Assembly: GCA_028290545.1 (NCBI GenBank)
Contig: JAQGJP010000003.1
Coordinates: 1-64,000 of the forward strand
Length of the DNA: 64,000 bases
Direction: 5' to 3'
Origin: Rhizobium sp.
Lineage (GTDB): Bacteria > Pseudomonadota > Alphaproteobacteria > Rhizobiales > Rhizobiaceae
Part shown: one piece after another, positions 51,858 to 63,095 of the stretch
Numbering within the stretch: position 1 is the stretch's first letter
Layout of the letters: each line of letters opens with the position of its first letter
Notes under the pieces: generated by a model
What the model was told of the DNA's origin: nothing
Databases searched by the model: none
What the model saw: only the letters and a program-made list of their open reading frames with translations
Made by a program: the position numbers and the translations under genes

Positions 51858-52210
51858 ATGCAAACGGTGTGTGAACTCCAGAGTTTTCGCAAGGCGCTGA
51901 CGACATTTCCGATTTGGTGGATTATTTAGCCGAACATCCCGAAGCCGGCGAAGAAATGCAGGGAACGGGCGGATGCCGAAAGCTCCGCTTTGCCATCAGA
52001 AGCAATAATAAAGGCAAGAGTGGTGGAATCCGGGCCATCACTTTCTTCACTGGTCCGCGATTGCCGGTCTTTCTTGTGACCGCCTTTGGCAAAAGCCAGA
52101 AAGTCAACCTCACCAAAGTTGAAAGAAATGCGTTGAGAGTTATCACGGAGCAAATCGTGAGCACGTATGCGCAACGCGCTGCCCGACTTGATGCAGGAGA
52201 GCCGAAATGA
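51858..52210 (+). pseudogene. RelE/HigB-like toxin gene disrupted near the 5' end
   Basis: The ATG at 51858 opens MQTVCELQSFRKAL, the expected N-terminus, but this frame stops after 23 codons (TAG near 51927). The rest of the toxin (DISDLVDYLAEHPEAGEEMQ through TFFTGPRLPVFLVTAFGKSQ) is in another frame up to 52210. An out-of-frame deletion between the two parts explains this. The C-terminal 98 residues could be made only from a poor TTG at 51914. TTGACT and TACATT just upstream may be the old promoter. The toxin is probably inactive. Confidence 0.75.
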
Positions 52211-52505
52211 GCAAGAAAGTCTTCGATCAAATCAGTGAGGGATTGATGGAGGCACTGGCTGTGGCGCGGGACGAGGCCCGGCCGTACAAACTACATGTCC
52301 CTGCAGAGATCGATGTAAGGACCATCCGCGCCAAAACCGGATGACACAGAAAGACTTTGCCTCCACATTCGGGTTTGGCTTCGACCAATTGAAACAGTGG
52401 GAACAGGGCCGCGCGCGCCCCGTTCAAGGTCTGCGTGCCTATCTGCTCCTGATCGATGACAATCCAACGGGCATGTTGAAAGCACTGCAACGGATTCAAG
52501 CATAG
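52207..52505 (+). pseudogene. Antitoxin gene split by a one-base frameshift
   Basis: The first part, ATG 52207, encodes 45 residues (MSKKVFDQISEGLMEALAVA onward, to RAKTG) and stops at 52344. The second part, ATG 52341, encodes 54 residues (MTQKDFASTFGFGFDQLKQW to RIQA) with the helix-turn-helix. One extra G after ACCGG would join them into the usual roughly 100-residue antitoxin. The stop and restart overlap as ATGA, so the DNA-binding half could still be made by coupled translation. It overlaps the disrupted toxin gene by 4 bp. Confidence 0.75.
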
Positions 52506-52514
52506 TTCTTTCTT

Positions 52515-55187
<2,673 letters not shown>

Positions 55188-55315
55188 TCCGACCCCTCCC
55201 GACGGAATTCATGAATTTGTCACCGACACAGCTATCTTATTCCAAGTGCTTTGAAAACAGTTGTTGGCGAGATAATTGCTGCGATGCAGCAAAATGCGGA
55301 TCGAGGGCTGGATAT

Positions 55316-55452
55316 TTCCCCTCCCACAAGGGAGCGGGGCTAAAATTGCTGAACTGCCGCGGCCAAACCAGAAAGTTCACAGCAAGTTGCAGGGTCAGGC
55401 CCGCGCGAAACGGTGACACGCATTAAGCCCCTCCCCCTTGTGGGGAGGGGAA
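55316..55452. repeat. Inverted-repeat element, type C, copy 2
   Basis: Inverted arms TTCCCCTCCCACAAGGGAGCGGG (55316-55338, read in parts) and CCCCTCCCCCTTGTGGGGAGG (55428-55448, in parts) lie at the two ends of a 137-bp unit, each flanked inside by TAA-type bases. The core matches the element at 14210-14360. It occupies the gap between the SnoaL-like gene and ppdK, both on the minus strand. Confidence 0.75.
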
Positions 55453-55477
55453 TTCAAACTTGCCACCGGACAGTCGA

Positions 55478-55846
55478 TTAGTAATCCGTCACATCGACGC
55501 GGCTTATCCGGCCGGCGTCGTTGAAAGTGACGGTCTCCTCGCCGGTGCGGACCAGCCTTTCGCCTGTCTCGCTATGTGTCGCGTTGAGTTCCCAGACAGC
55601 GCGGGCGGCAAGCGGGCTCACCGCCCCGACGCTCCGGTCCACCGCGCTCTGGTCCGGATAGGCATCGAAATATTTCCGGAACGCGCCCATGATCGCATCG
55701 CGGCCCTCGATTGTGCCGCCGACGCCGCCGGAAACATAGACCGCGCCGTCGGCGAACATCGCGGTGATGGTGGCGAAATCCAGCGCGTTGATGGCGTCGT
55801 GATAGAGGATGGTCCGTTCTACGGGATCAAACGCGCTCGACATCAT
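55478..55846 (-). CDS. SnoaL/NTF2-like protein
   Basis: This is a 122-aa cone-shaped NTF2-fold protein: YHDAINALDFATITAMFADG, GVGGTIEGRDAIMGAFRKYF, and beta strands VWELNATHSETGERLVRTGEE. These folds act as isomerases, hydrolases or binding proteins, and no catalytic residue can be assigned here. ATG 55846 or 55843 overlaps the HAD gene upstream by up to 20 bp, so the two are coupled. Earlier ATGs in frame are antisense-like and unsupported. Confidence 0.72.
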   Translation of the reverse strand: MMSSAFDPVERTILYHDAINALDFATITAMFADGAVYVSGGVGGTIEGRDAIMGAFRKYFDAYPDQSAVDRSVGAVSPLAARAVWELNATHSETGERLVRTGEETVTFNDAGRISRVDVTDY

Positions 55847-56453
55847 GCAATCCATATTCCGCGAGTTCGGCATCCAGCGCATCGGCGCCGGTGTAATGGA
55901 TGGCATTCCAGCCATAGGCCCTGGCACCCTCGACATTCACCTGGGCATCATCGATGAACAGTGTCGCGCCGGGATCGAGATCGAATGTCCTCGTATGGCT
56001 CTCATAGATCGCCGGATCCGGCTTGATCAGCTTGACCCGTGCCGAAACGGTGACGCCGCGCGGCTTCTTCAGGAAGGGGAAAATCTGGCTCGCCTGATCG
56101 AATGTGTCGTCGGCGAAATTTGTCAGCAGCGTCACGTCGCGGCCGTCGGCGATGAAGCGCTCGAGATGGGCGACGCTGCGATCATAGGCATGCGGCACCA
56201 TCTCGTGCCAGTATTTGCGGAAGCCGCGGATATGTTCTTCGCGATCGGGGAATTTTTCGAGCAACAACGCTTCGGCTTCGAGCCAGGTGCGACCGCGATC
56301 CTGTTCGACATTCCAGTCATGCGTGCAGACATTGTCGAAGAACCATCGGCGTTCTTCCGCATCGGGAATCAGCCGGGAATAAGGAAGATTGGGGTCGTAA
56401 TGGATGAGAACCTTGCCGATATCGAAGACAATATGACGGATTTCAGCGGGCAT
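55827..56453 (-). CDS. HAD-IA family hydrolase
   Basis: This is a 208-aa haloacid dehalogenase-like protein with motif I IVFDIGKVLIHYD, motif II LLTNFADDTF, motif III Lys in RVKLIKPDPAIYE and motif IV LFIDDAQVNVEGARAYGW. The second Asp of motif I is Gly (DIG), as in YihX/epoxide-hydrolase-N-like members, which can still be sugar phosphatases. The ATG follows AAGGAAAA. It overlaps mutY upstream by 11 bp and the SnoaL-like gene downstream, forming mutY-HAD-SnoaL. Confidence 0.82.
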   Translation of the reverse strand: MPAEIRHIVFDIGKVLIHYDPNLPYSRLIPDAEERRWFFDNVCTHDWNVEQDRGRTWLEAEALLLEKFPDREEHIRGFRKYWHEMVPHAYDRSVAHLERFIADGRDVTLLTNFADDTFDQASQIFPFLKKPRGVTVSARVKLIKPDPAIYESHTRTFDLDPGATLFIDDAQVNVEGARAYGWNAIHYTGADALDAELAEYGLHDVERV

Positions 56454-57540
56454 GGATTTTCCTTGCGAGTTTAGCGAACGCGTTGGGAATAGCGGCGGTG
56501 ATTGCTTTTTTCATGACGGTTGGCAAGGCCTCGCCGTCAAGATTTGTAACCGGTTCCCACCAGCCGTTATCGGTCTCGATCGAGGAGACATCGGCGCGAT
56601 AGACGGTGAGCCGAAGTTCGAAATGGGTGAAAACATGGGTGATTGCGCCGCATGGCCGCCAATCGGCCTGGAACGGTGCGGCGTCCGTGCCCGTCGCGCC
56701 GTCGCGGTTCGAGTTCCACCCCGTGGTCGGCACCTCCGTCATGCCACCCAGCAGGCCACTGTCGATGCGCTTGCGCAGCAGTACCCTGTCCTGATCGTCG
56801 ATCGCGACGAAGGCCGCGCCCTGCCGTACCGGCTTGTCTTTCTTCGCAGCCTTGACCGGAAATTTTTCCGGATCGTCGGTGGCGAGCGCCAGACAATTGT
56901 CCCGCCACGGACAGAGCGAGCAGGCCGGGCGCCTTGGTGTACAAATGGTCGCGCCGAGATCCATCATGGCTTGCGCGAAATCTCCGGGCCTCTCGGCTGG
57001 CGTCAGTGTTTCCAGATGCGCCTTGAGGATCGGCTTGGCGCCCGGCAACGCTTCGCTGACGGCAAACAGCCGCGAGACGACGCGCTCGACATTGCCGTCC
57101 ATCACCAATGCCCGGATATCGAAGGCGATCGCGGCAATCGCAGCCGACGTGTAGTCGCCGATGCCCGGCAGGCTCTGCAAGCCTTCGACCGTCCGCGGGA
57201 AAACCCCGCCATGCATGGCAACGACGCTTTCGGCGCATTTTTTCAGGTTCCTGGCTCGCGCATAATAGCCGAGCCCGGCCCAGGCCTTCATCACATCCTC
57301 CGTATCGGCATGTGCGAGATCGGTCACGGTGGGCCAGAGATCGAGAAATTTCTCGAAATAGGCTTTGACCGCCTGAACCGTGGTCTGCTGCAGCATCACC
57401 TCCGACATCCAGATGTGATAGGGATCGGCGACCTTGCCGCCGGCCCGCGCTTTCGGGCTGACGCGCCATGGCAGTTCGCGATGGTGGCGATCATACCAGG
57501 CGAGCAGATCGGCGGGGTCGGCCGTGAAGATCTCACGCAT
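56443..57540 (-). CDS. mutY: A/G-specific adenine DNA glycosylase MutY
   Basis: This is a 365-aa DNA repair enzyme that removes adenine mispaired with 8-oxoguanine. It has Glu47 (SEVMLQQTTV), the helix-hairpin-helix LPGIGDYTSAAI with catalytic Asp148 (VMDGNVERV), and the [4Fe-4S] ligands Cys200, Cys207, Cys210 and Cys216 (C-x6-C-x2-C-x5-C). A C-terminal NUDIX-like domain for 8-oxoG recognition follows. The start ATG 57540 opens MREIFTADPADLL. It is divergent from dciA. Confidence 0.93.
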   Translation of the reverse strand: MREIFTADPADLLAWYDRHHRELPWRVSPKARAGGKVADPYHIWMSEVMLQQTTVQAVKAYFEKFLDLWPTVTDLAHADTEDVMKAWAGLGYYARARNLKKCAESVVAMHGGVFPRTVEGLQSLPGIGDYTSAAIAAIAFDIRALVMDGNVERVVSRLFAVSEALPGAKPILKAHLETLTPAERPGDFAQAMMDLGATICTPRRPACSLCPWRDNCLALATDDPEKFPVKAAKKDKPVRQGAAFVAIDDQDRVLLRKRIDSGLLGGMTEVPTTGWNSNRDGATGTDAAPFQADWRPCGAITHVFTHFELRLTVYRADVSSIETDNGWWEPVTNLDGEALPTVMKKAITAAIPNAFAKLARKIHAR

Positions 57541-57643
57541 AGTGAAGACGATACAAAACATGCAGCATTTGCAACGGAGCGACAGCGGGGCTATGATTCA
57601 TGTTTATAGACGTAACAAATCTTCACCCACTTCCGAAAGCCTC

Positions 57644-58150
57644 ATGTCCACATTCCAGAGAAAAGGCGCGATACAGATTTCGGAGGCCGCCAACCGGCTG
57701 ATCGATCCCGTGCTGGCCAAAAAAGCCGGCATCAACACCGCATTGCTCGGTTCCTGGGACGAGATCGCCGGGGCCGATTTTGCCGATTGCACGCGGCCGG
57801 AAAAAATCAGCTGGTCGCGCCGCAACAGCGAGATGGCGGGCGAAGGCGGCGGCATCGAACCCGGCGTGCTGACGATTGCCTGCGAGGGCGCGCGTGCCCT
57901 CTTCCTCACCCATGCGCAGGGCGAACTGATCCAGCGGATCAACGGCTTCTTCGGTTACCCGGCGATCCGCCAGATCCGCATCGTCCAGAAACCGGTGACG
58001 CCGATGCACAAGCACCGCCGCAAGCCGCGACCGCTTTCTCCGTCCGAGACATTGCGGCTCGACACGATGACCCACGAGATCGAAAACGAGAATCTGAAGG
58101 CTGCGCTCGAGCGGCTCGGCCGTGCTGTCATCAGTCGCGGCAAACGTTAG
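57644..58150 (+). CDS. DciA/DUF721 family protein
   Basis: This is a 168-aa protein with the DUF721 domain (about residues 10-110): LIDPVLAKKAGINTALLGSW, DEIAGADFADCTRPEKISW and a central beta region. DciA proteins of this family load or operate the replicative helicase in bacteria lacking DnaC, as in most alphaproteobacteria. The C-terminus is basic and helical. The start ATG 57644 has only a weak ribosome site (GAAAG). It is divergent from mutY and 135 bp upstream of dsbA. Confidence 0.8.
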   Translation: MSTFQRKGAIQISEAANRLIDPVLAKKAGINTALLGSWDEIAGADFADCTRPEKISWSRRNSEMAGEGGGIEPGVLTIACEGARALFLTHAQGELIQRINGFFGYPAIRQIRIVQKPVTPMHKHRRKPRPLSPSETLRLDTMTHEIENENLKAALERLGRAVISRGKR

Positions 58151-58285
58151 AAATCGTTCAGTTTTCTTCGAACGACCGCCATCGGCCAGTCACAATTGTT
58201 TGAACACATAGGTCGCAACGGGCACTTGCGGTGATTTTGGCTGCAGTATATCCCGATTTTACATCTGCCTTACCAAGGAGCCCCC

Positions 58286-58999
58286 ATGCCGATCGCCTTG
58301 ACCACCCTTTCGATACGCCTGCTTGCCGCCCTTGCAATTGCCGGCTTCGGTGCTGTCCTGACCGGAACCGCAAACGCCGAGGACACGACGGCGACCGACA
58401 AGATCGAGACCGCAGCCACGACGACCGACGTCAAGGTTCCTGCCGCCGAAGGCACGGTCGATGTCGCCAAGCTGATGGAAGCGGGTCCGCTACCGGAAAT
58501 GTCGATCGGCAAGGACGATGCCAAGGTGACGATCATCGAATATATGTCGATGACCTGCCCGCATTGCGCTCGCTTCCACACCACGGTGTTCGACGCCATC
58601 AAGGAGAAATATGTCGATAGCGGCAAGGTGAAGTTCGTACTGCGCGAATTCCCGCTCGATTCCCGTGCGACGGCGGCGATCATGTTGGCCCGCTGCGCAG
58701 CCAAGGACCAGTATTTCCCGATGGTTTCCGCGCTTTTCCGCGCCCAGGGAACCTGGGCGACGGCGGAAGACGGCCGCGCTGCGCTTCTGCAAATGTCCAA
58801 GCTTGCCGGTTTTACACAGGAGACCTTCGAAGCCTGCTTGACGAACCAGAAGCTTCTGGATGATGTGGTTGCGACGCGGGAAAAAGGCGCCAAGGATTAT
58901 GGTGTGGACTCCACCCCGACGTTCTTCGTCAATGGCAGCCGCTACACCGGGGAAATGGGCGTTGCAGAAATGTCGGCCATCATCGACGCCGCTGAATAA
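58286..58999 (+). CDS. DsbA-family thiol:disulfide oxidoreductase
   Basis: This is a 237-aa exported thioredoxin-fold protein with a signal peptide (cleavage near TANA, residue 31), active site Cys91-Pro-His-Cys94 (MTCPHCARFH), an inserted helical domain and the cis-Pro segment STPTFFVNG. It introduces disulfides into periplasmic proteins, resembling the DsbA/BdbD-like proteins of rhizobia. AAGGAG lies 7 bp before the ATG. A strong terminator follows. Confidence 0.9.
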   Translation: MPIALTTLSIRLLAALAIAGFGAVLTGTANAEDTTATDKIETAATTTDVKVPAAEGTVDVAKLMEAGPLPEMSIGKDDAKVTIIEYMSMTCPHCARFHTTVFDAIKEKYVDSGKVKFVLREFPLDSRATAAIMLARCAAKDQYFPMVSALFRAQGTWATAEDGRAALLQMSKLAGFTQETFEACLTNQKLLDDVVATREKGAKDYGVDSTPTFFVNGSRYTGEMGVAEMSAIIDAAE

Positions 59000-59018
59000 T
59001 CTCCGACCGTATTGCATG

Positions 59019-59054
59019 ACGGACGGCAGCTTCGCGCTGCCGTCCGTTTTCTTT
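59019..59054 (+). terminator. Strong rho-independent terminator after dsbA
   Basis: Perfect 12-bp stem ACGGACGGCAGC / GCTGCCGTCCGT (59019-59030 with 59036-59047), loop TTCGC, then TTTCTTT. It should isolate smc transcription from the dsbA gene. Confidence 0.92.
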
Positions 59055-59073
59055 GCCACTTTGCCGGAGCTTT

Positions 59074-59239
59074 CACCCCCCTCTGTCGCTTTGCGACATC
59101 TCCCCCTCAGGGGGGGAGAGCAGAAGCGCGCGGCGCCATCTCGCCACAAAGCCGATCTTTCGCTTGAGGGACGATTTCAAAAAGGGGATTTACTCTCCCC
59201 CCTTGAGGGGGAGATGTCGCGAAGCGACAGAAGGGGGTG
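59074..59239. repeat. 166-bp inverted-repeat element, copy 3 (type A)
   Basis: Arms at 59074-59120 and 59193-59239 are inverted and nearly identical to those of the copies at 5623 and 7340. It takes up most of the 218 bp between the dsbA terminator and the smc start, so the smc promoter must lie in it or in the short flanks. TTGAGG (59164-59169) and GATTTA (59187-59192) are 17 bp apart in its interior and point towards smc. Confidence 0.85.
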
Positions 59240-59272
59240 TCTTCAGACTGAGCGTCCTTTGAGGCTCGCCTC

Positions 59273-62200
59273 ATGAAGTTCACCAGGCTGCGGATCACCG
59301 GCTTCAAGTCTTTCGTCGAACCATCCGAATTCCTGATCGAGCCGGGCCTGACCGGCGTGGTGGGTCCCAACGGCTGCGGCAAGTCCAACCTGACGGAATC
59401 GCTGCGCTGGGTGATGGGCGAGAATTCCTACAAGAACATGCGCGCTTCCGGCATGGACGACGTGATCTTTTCCGGGTCCGGGCAGCGCCCGTCGCGCAAT
59501 TCCGCGGAAGTCGGCCTGTTCATCGACAATTCGGATCGGACCGCGCCCGCGGCCTTCAACGATGCCGACGAATTGCAGGTGACGCGCCGGATCGAGCGCG
59601 AACAGGGCTCGGTCTACCGGATCAACGGCAAGGAGGCGCGCGCGCGGGATGTGCAACTGCTGTTCGCCGATGCCTCGACAGGCGCTCGCTCGCCGGCCAT
59701 GGTCGGCCAGGGGCGGATCGGCGAACTGATCCAGGCCAAGCCCCAGGCCCGGCGGCAACTGCTCGAAGAGGCGGCGGGGATTTCCGGCCTGCACTCGCGC
59801 CGGCACGAAGCCGAACTTCGGCTGAGGGCCGCCGAGACCAATCTCGAGCGGCTGGAAGACGTGACCACGACGCTTTCCACCCAGATCGAGAGCCTCAAGC
59901 GGCAGGCGCGGCAGGCCAACCGCTTCAAGCAGCTATCGGCCTCGATCCGCGCCGAGGAAGCCAAGCTGCTGCATATCCGCTGGTCCGAAGCCAAAAACGC
60001 GGAAGGCGAGGCCGAAAGCGCCCTCAACCAGGCCACCAATCTGGTGGCGGAACGGGCGCAGGCACAGATGGAAGCAGCCAAGAGCCAGGCGATCCAGGGA
60101 CTGAAACTGCCGGAACTGCGCGACGCCGAAGCCCGCGCCGCCGCCAGCCTGCAGCGTCTGAGCATCGCCCGTACCCAACTCGATGAGGAAGTCCGCAGGC
60201 TCGACGCGCGCCGCCAGGAACTCGAACGGCGGATCACCCAGCTTGCCGCCGATATCGAGCGCGAGCGGCAGATGATTGCCGGCAACAGCGCCATCCTTGC
60301 CCGCCTTGATGACGAAGAAGAGGAATTGCGCGAGACACTGGAGAATTCGAGCGAGCGCACAGAGGTTCTGGCATCGGCTTTGGCGGACGCGAGCGCGCTG
60401 GTAACCGAAGCGGAAGCCCGCATGCAGTGGGTGACTTCCGAACGCGCCGAAGCCGCCGCCGGCCGCCAGCAGACCGAACGTTTCCTCGCCGATCTTGCCC
60501 AGCGCCGTCTGCGGCTCGAACGACAGATCGCCGATGCCGGGCGCGATCTCGAAACGCTGGAGGGAAGACTGGCATCCCTGCCCGATCCCGTGCTCAGGCA
60601 GGAGGAACTGGACGCCGCCGAGATTGCCCATGACGATGGCGAGACGGCGATGGCGTCTGCGGAACGGACGCTGGCGGCCGCACGCCAGGCCGAAGCCGAT
60701 GCACGCAAGCCGCTCGACGAGGCCCGCGCGGCCCTGCAGATGCTGGAGACCGAGGCGCGGACGATCCGCAAGATGCTGGCTGCAGGCGGCGCGAGCACCG
60801 AGACGCCGGTTTCCGAGCTGATCAGCGCTGACGGGGGGATGGAGGCAGCCCTCGGTGCCGTGCTCGGCGACGATCTCGATTCCGCGCTCGTCAGCTCCGC
60901 TTCGGCCTATTGGTCGATGCCGGGCGATGGTGCCGGCGACCCTTCCCTGCCCGATGGCGCGCCTGCGCTGATCAATTTCATTCGCGCGCCGGAGGAATTG
61001 CATCGGCGGCTCCGGCAGATCGGCCTTGTGGAGGACGATCTGGGCGGGCGCCTGCAATCCTCCCTCCGCCCCGGCCAGCGGCTGGTGTCGCGAGAGGGCA
61101 CGGTATGGCGCTGGGACGGGCATGTGAGCCGCGCCGGCGCGCCGAGTGCCGCCGCCCTCCGCCTGCAGCAGAAGAACCGGCTGACGGCACTGGAAAACGA
61201 AACCGAGGAGGCCGCGATCCGGGTCGAGGACGCGGAGACTCGCCATCACGACGCGATCGAGGCGATGCGCCGCGACGAGGCGCGGCTTGCCGGCAACCGC
61301 GACATGGCGCGGCTGCTGGCCCGCAAGCTGAGCGAGGCGCGCGAGGCACTCACGCGGGCGGAACGGGCGAGCGCCGAGCTGATCCGGCTGCGCGATACCG
61401 GCACCGAGCAGGTTGCCGGCTATCGCTACCAGCTGGAGGAACTGGTGACCTCCGAGGAGGATGCCCGCATATCGCTCGCCGAAGCTGCGGATATTTCAGC
61501 GCTCGATTTTGCTCTGCGTGAGCAGGGTCTGCGGGTGGCCGAACGACGTGCGGCGCTGACCGAAGCCCGCGCTGCCCACGATTCCGAGGCGCGCGAGAAC
61601 GATGCGCGGCGGCGGCGGATCACGGCCATTGCCGCCGAGCGGCAGGTGTGGAAGGAACGCGAGCACAGCGCTGGCCGACAGATCGAGACGCTCGCCGCCC
61701 GCGAGGAGGAAGCACGCATCGAACTGGAGGACCTGCTGGCCGCGCCCGAGGAATATGACGAGAAGCGCCGCGCCCTGCTGTCCGAAATCGCCAAGGCCGA
61801 TACGGCGCGAAAGGAAGCCGCCGACCGGCTGGCGGCGCAGGAAAATCTTGAACGCGACGCCGACCGCGCCGCCGCCAGCGCCTTGACCGCGCTGGCCGAA
61901 GCCCGCGAACGCCGGGGGCGCACGGAGGAACGACTGGTGTCGGCACGCGAATGGCGGATTGCGGCCGAGACGCGTATCCGCGAGGTGCTGTCGGTCGCGC
62001 CGCATGAGGTGTTGAGACTGACCGGTCTCCGGGCCGAGGATCCGTTGCCGGAAATCAGGGTGATCGAGATCGAGCTGGAACGGCTGAAGATGGAGCGCGA
62101 GCGGCTGGGCGCCGTCAACCTGCGCGCCGAGGAAGAGCAGCAGGAGCTGACCGACAAGCTCGAAGCGCTTGTCCGCGAGCGCGACGACATCATCGACGCT

Positions 62201-62731
62201 ATCCGCAAATTGCGCACGGCGATCCAGAACCTCAACCGCGAAGGGCGTGAGCGGTTGACCGCCGCCTTCGATGCGGTCAACATTCAGTTCAGGCGGCTGT
62301 TCACCCACCTGTTCAATGGCGGCGAGGCTGAACTGCAACTGGTCGAGAGCGACGATCCGCTGGAAGCCGGGCTGGAAATTCTGGCGCGGCCGCCCGGCAA
62401 GAAGCCGCAGACCATGACGCTGCTCTCTGGCGGCGAACAGGCGCTGACGGCGCTGGCGCTGATTTTTGCGGTGTTCCTGACCAATCCGGCGCCGATCTGC
62501 GTGCTCGACGAAGTCGATGCGCCGCTCGACGATCATAATGTCGAGCGCTATTGCAACCTGATGGACGAGATGGCGGCGACCACGGAGACGCGTTTCCTGA
62601 TCATTACTCACAATCCCATCACCATGGCCCGCATGAACAGGCTGTATGGCGTGACCATGGCTGAACAGGGTGTCAGCCAGCTGGTATCGGTGGATTTGCA
62701 AACCGCCGAGAGACTGGTCGAGGTCGCCTGA
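59273..62731 (+). CDS. smc: Chromosome segregation ATPase Smc
   Basis: This is an 1152-aa SMC protein. The head halves have Walker A GPNGCGKSN (31-39), signature LLSGGEQALTALAL (near 1050) and Walker B PICVLDEVDAPLDDHN (near 1075). Two long coiled coils flank a hinge at about 500-620. It organises and helps segregate the chromosome with ScpA and ScpB, which are not in this window. The ATG has GAGG at 8 bp, within a GAGGCTCGCCTC palindrome that could fold over the start. It is preceded by the 166-bp element. Confidence 0.95.
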   Translation: MKFTRLRITGFKSFVEPSEFLIEPGLTGVVGPNGCGKSNLTESLRWVMGENSYKNMRASGMDDVIFSGSGQRPSRNSAEVGLFIDNSDRTAPAAFNDADELQVTRRIEREQGSVYRINGKEARARDVQLLFADASTGARSPAMVGQGRIGELIQAKPQARRQLLEEAAGISGLHSRRHEAELRLRAAETNLERLEDVTTTLSTQIESLKRQARQANRFKQLSASIRAEEAKLLHIRWSEAKNAEGEAESALNQATNLVAERAQAQMEAAKSQAIQGLKLPELRDAEARAAASLQRLSIARTQLDEEVRRLDARRQELERRITQLAADIERERQMIAGNSAILARLDDEEEELRETLENSSERTEVLASALADASALVTEAEARMQWVTSERAEAAAGRQQTERFLADLAQRRLRLERQIADAGRDLETLEGRLASLPDPVLRQEELDAAEIAHDDGETAMASAERTLAAARQAEADARKPLDEARAALQMLETEARTIRKMLAAGGASTETPVSELISADGGMEAALGAVLGDDLDSALVSSASAYWSMPGDGAGDPSLPDGAPALINFIRAPEELHRRLRQIGLVEDDLGGRLQSSLRPGQRLVSREGTVWRWDGHVSRAGAPSAAALRLQQKNRLTALENETEEAAIRVEDAETRHHDAIEAMRRDEARLAGNRDMARLLARKLSEAREALTRAERASAELIRLRDTGTEQVAGYRYQLEELVTSEEDARISLAEAADISALDFALREQGLRVAERRAALTEARAAHDSEARENDARRRRITAIAAERQVWKEREHSAGRQIETLAAREEEARIELEDLLAAPEEYDEKRRALLSEIAKADTARKEAADRLAAQENLERDADRAAASALTALAEARERRGRTEERLVSAREWRIAAETRIREVLSVAPHEVLRLTGLRAEDPLPEIRVIEIELERLKMERERLGAVNLRAEEEQQELTDKLEALVRERDDIIDAIRKLRTAIQNLNREGRERLTAAFDAVNIQFRRLFTHLFNGGEAELQLVESDDPLEAGLEILARPPGKKPQTMTLLSGGEQALTALALIFAVFLTNPAPICVLDEVDAPLDDHNVERYCNLMDEMAATTETRFLIITHNPITMARMNRLYGVTMAEQGVSQLVSVDLQTAERLVEVA

Positions 62732-62767
62732 GCGGTCTGCATGATTTATGGAATCACAGCGTCCTTT

Positions 62768-62787
62768 GCGCGTCATGTTTGACGCGC
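62768..62787. terminator. Hairpin between convergent smc and the DUF1127-like gene
   Basis: Perfect 8-bp stem GCGCGTCA / TGACGCGC (62768-62775 with 62780-62787) with loop TGTT. There is no U-run. It lies between two convergent genes and could serve both. Confidence 0.55.
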
Positions 62788-62803
62788 GGCGCTGTAAGCC
62801 GCA

Positions 62804-62980
62804 TTACATCATCCACCAGTAACGCTTGCGCATCTGCTCTTCGCTGGCATTGACGAAGGCGTCGCGGTTGAGGCCGATGTCGTCGAACAGATGGCCGTCG
62901 CTCTTGCGCGCCAGGCTGCGCAGCGATGTGTTGCCGCCAAGATTCGATGTCGATCCGATTTTACGAAGTGCTGACCACAT
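62804..62980 (-). CDS. DUF1127-like small protein
   Basis: This is a 58-aa basic protein, MWSALRKIGSTSNLGG onward, with DGHLFDDIGLNRDAF in the middle and RKRYWWMM at the end. The LxDIGLxR core and the small Arg-rich format are those of DUF1127 proteins of rhizobia, some of which affect RNA, phosphate or carbon metabolism. The start is ATG 62980. It is divergent from a LysR regulator with 115 bp between them. It is short but well supported by composition. Confidence 0.7.
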   Translation of the reverse strand: MWSALRKIGSTSNLGGNTSLRSLARKSDGHLFDDIGLNRDAFVNASEEQMRKRYWWMM

Positions 62981-63095
62981 GGATCGTGTTTCCTATCCAG
63001 ATTTTATGTTTGTGACGCCGTATATACGCTTGTTGTTGACATCAGAGAAACGAATAGTGTTAATGGCAGACATGAGAATTGCGAATGGCTCCTGA

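Noticed and set aside
59614-62776. Minus-strand frames of 285-438 codons across smc
   Set aside because: They are shadows of the smc coiled-coil codons, very rich in Ser/Arg/Ala, and contain no domain.
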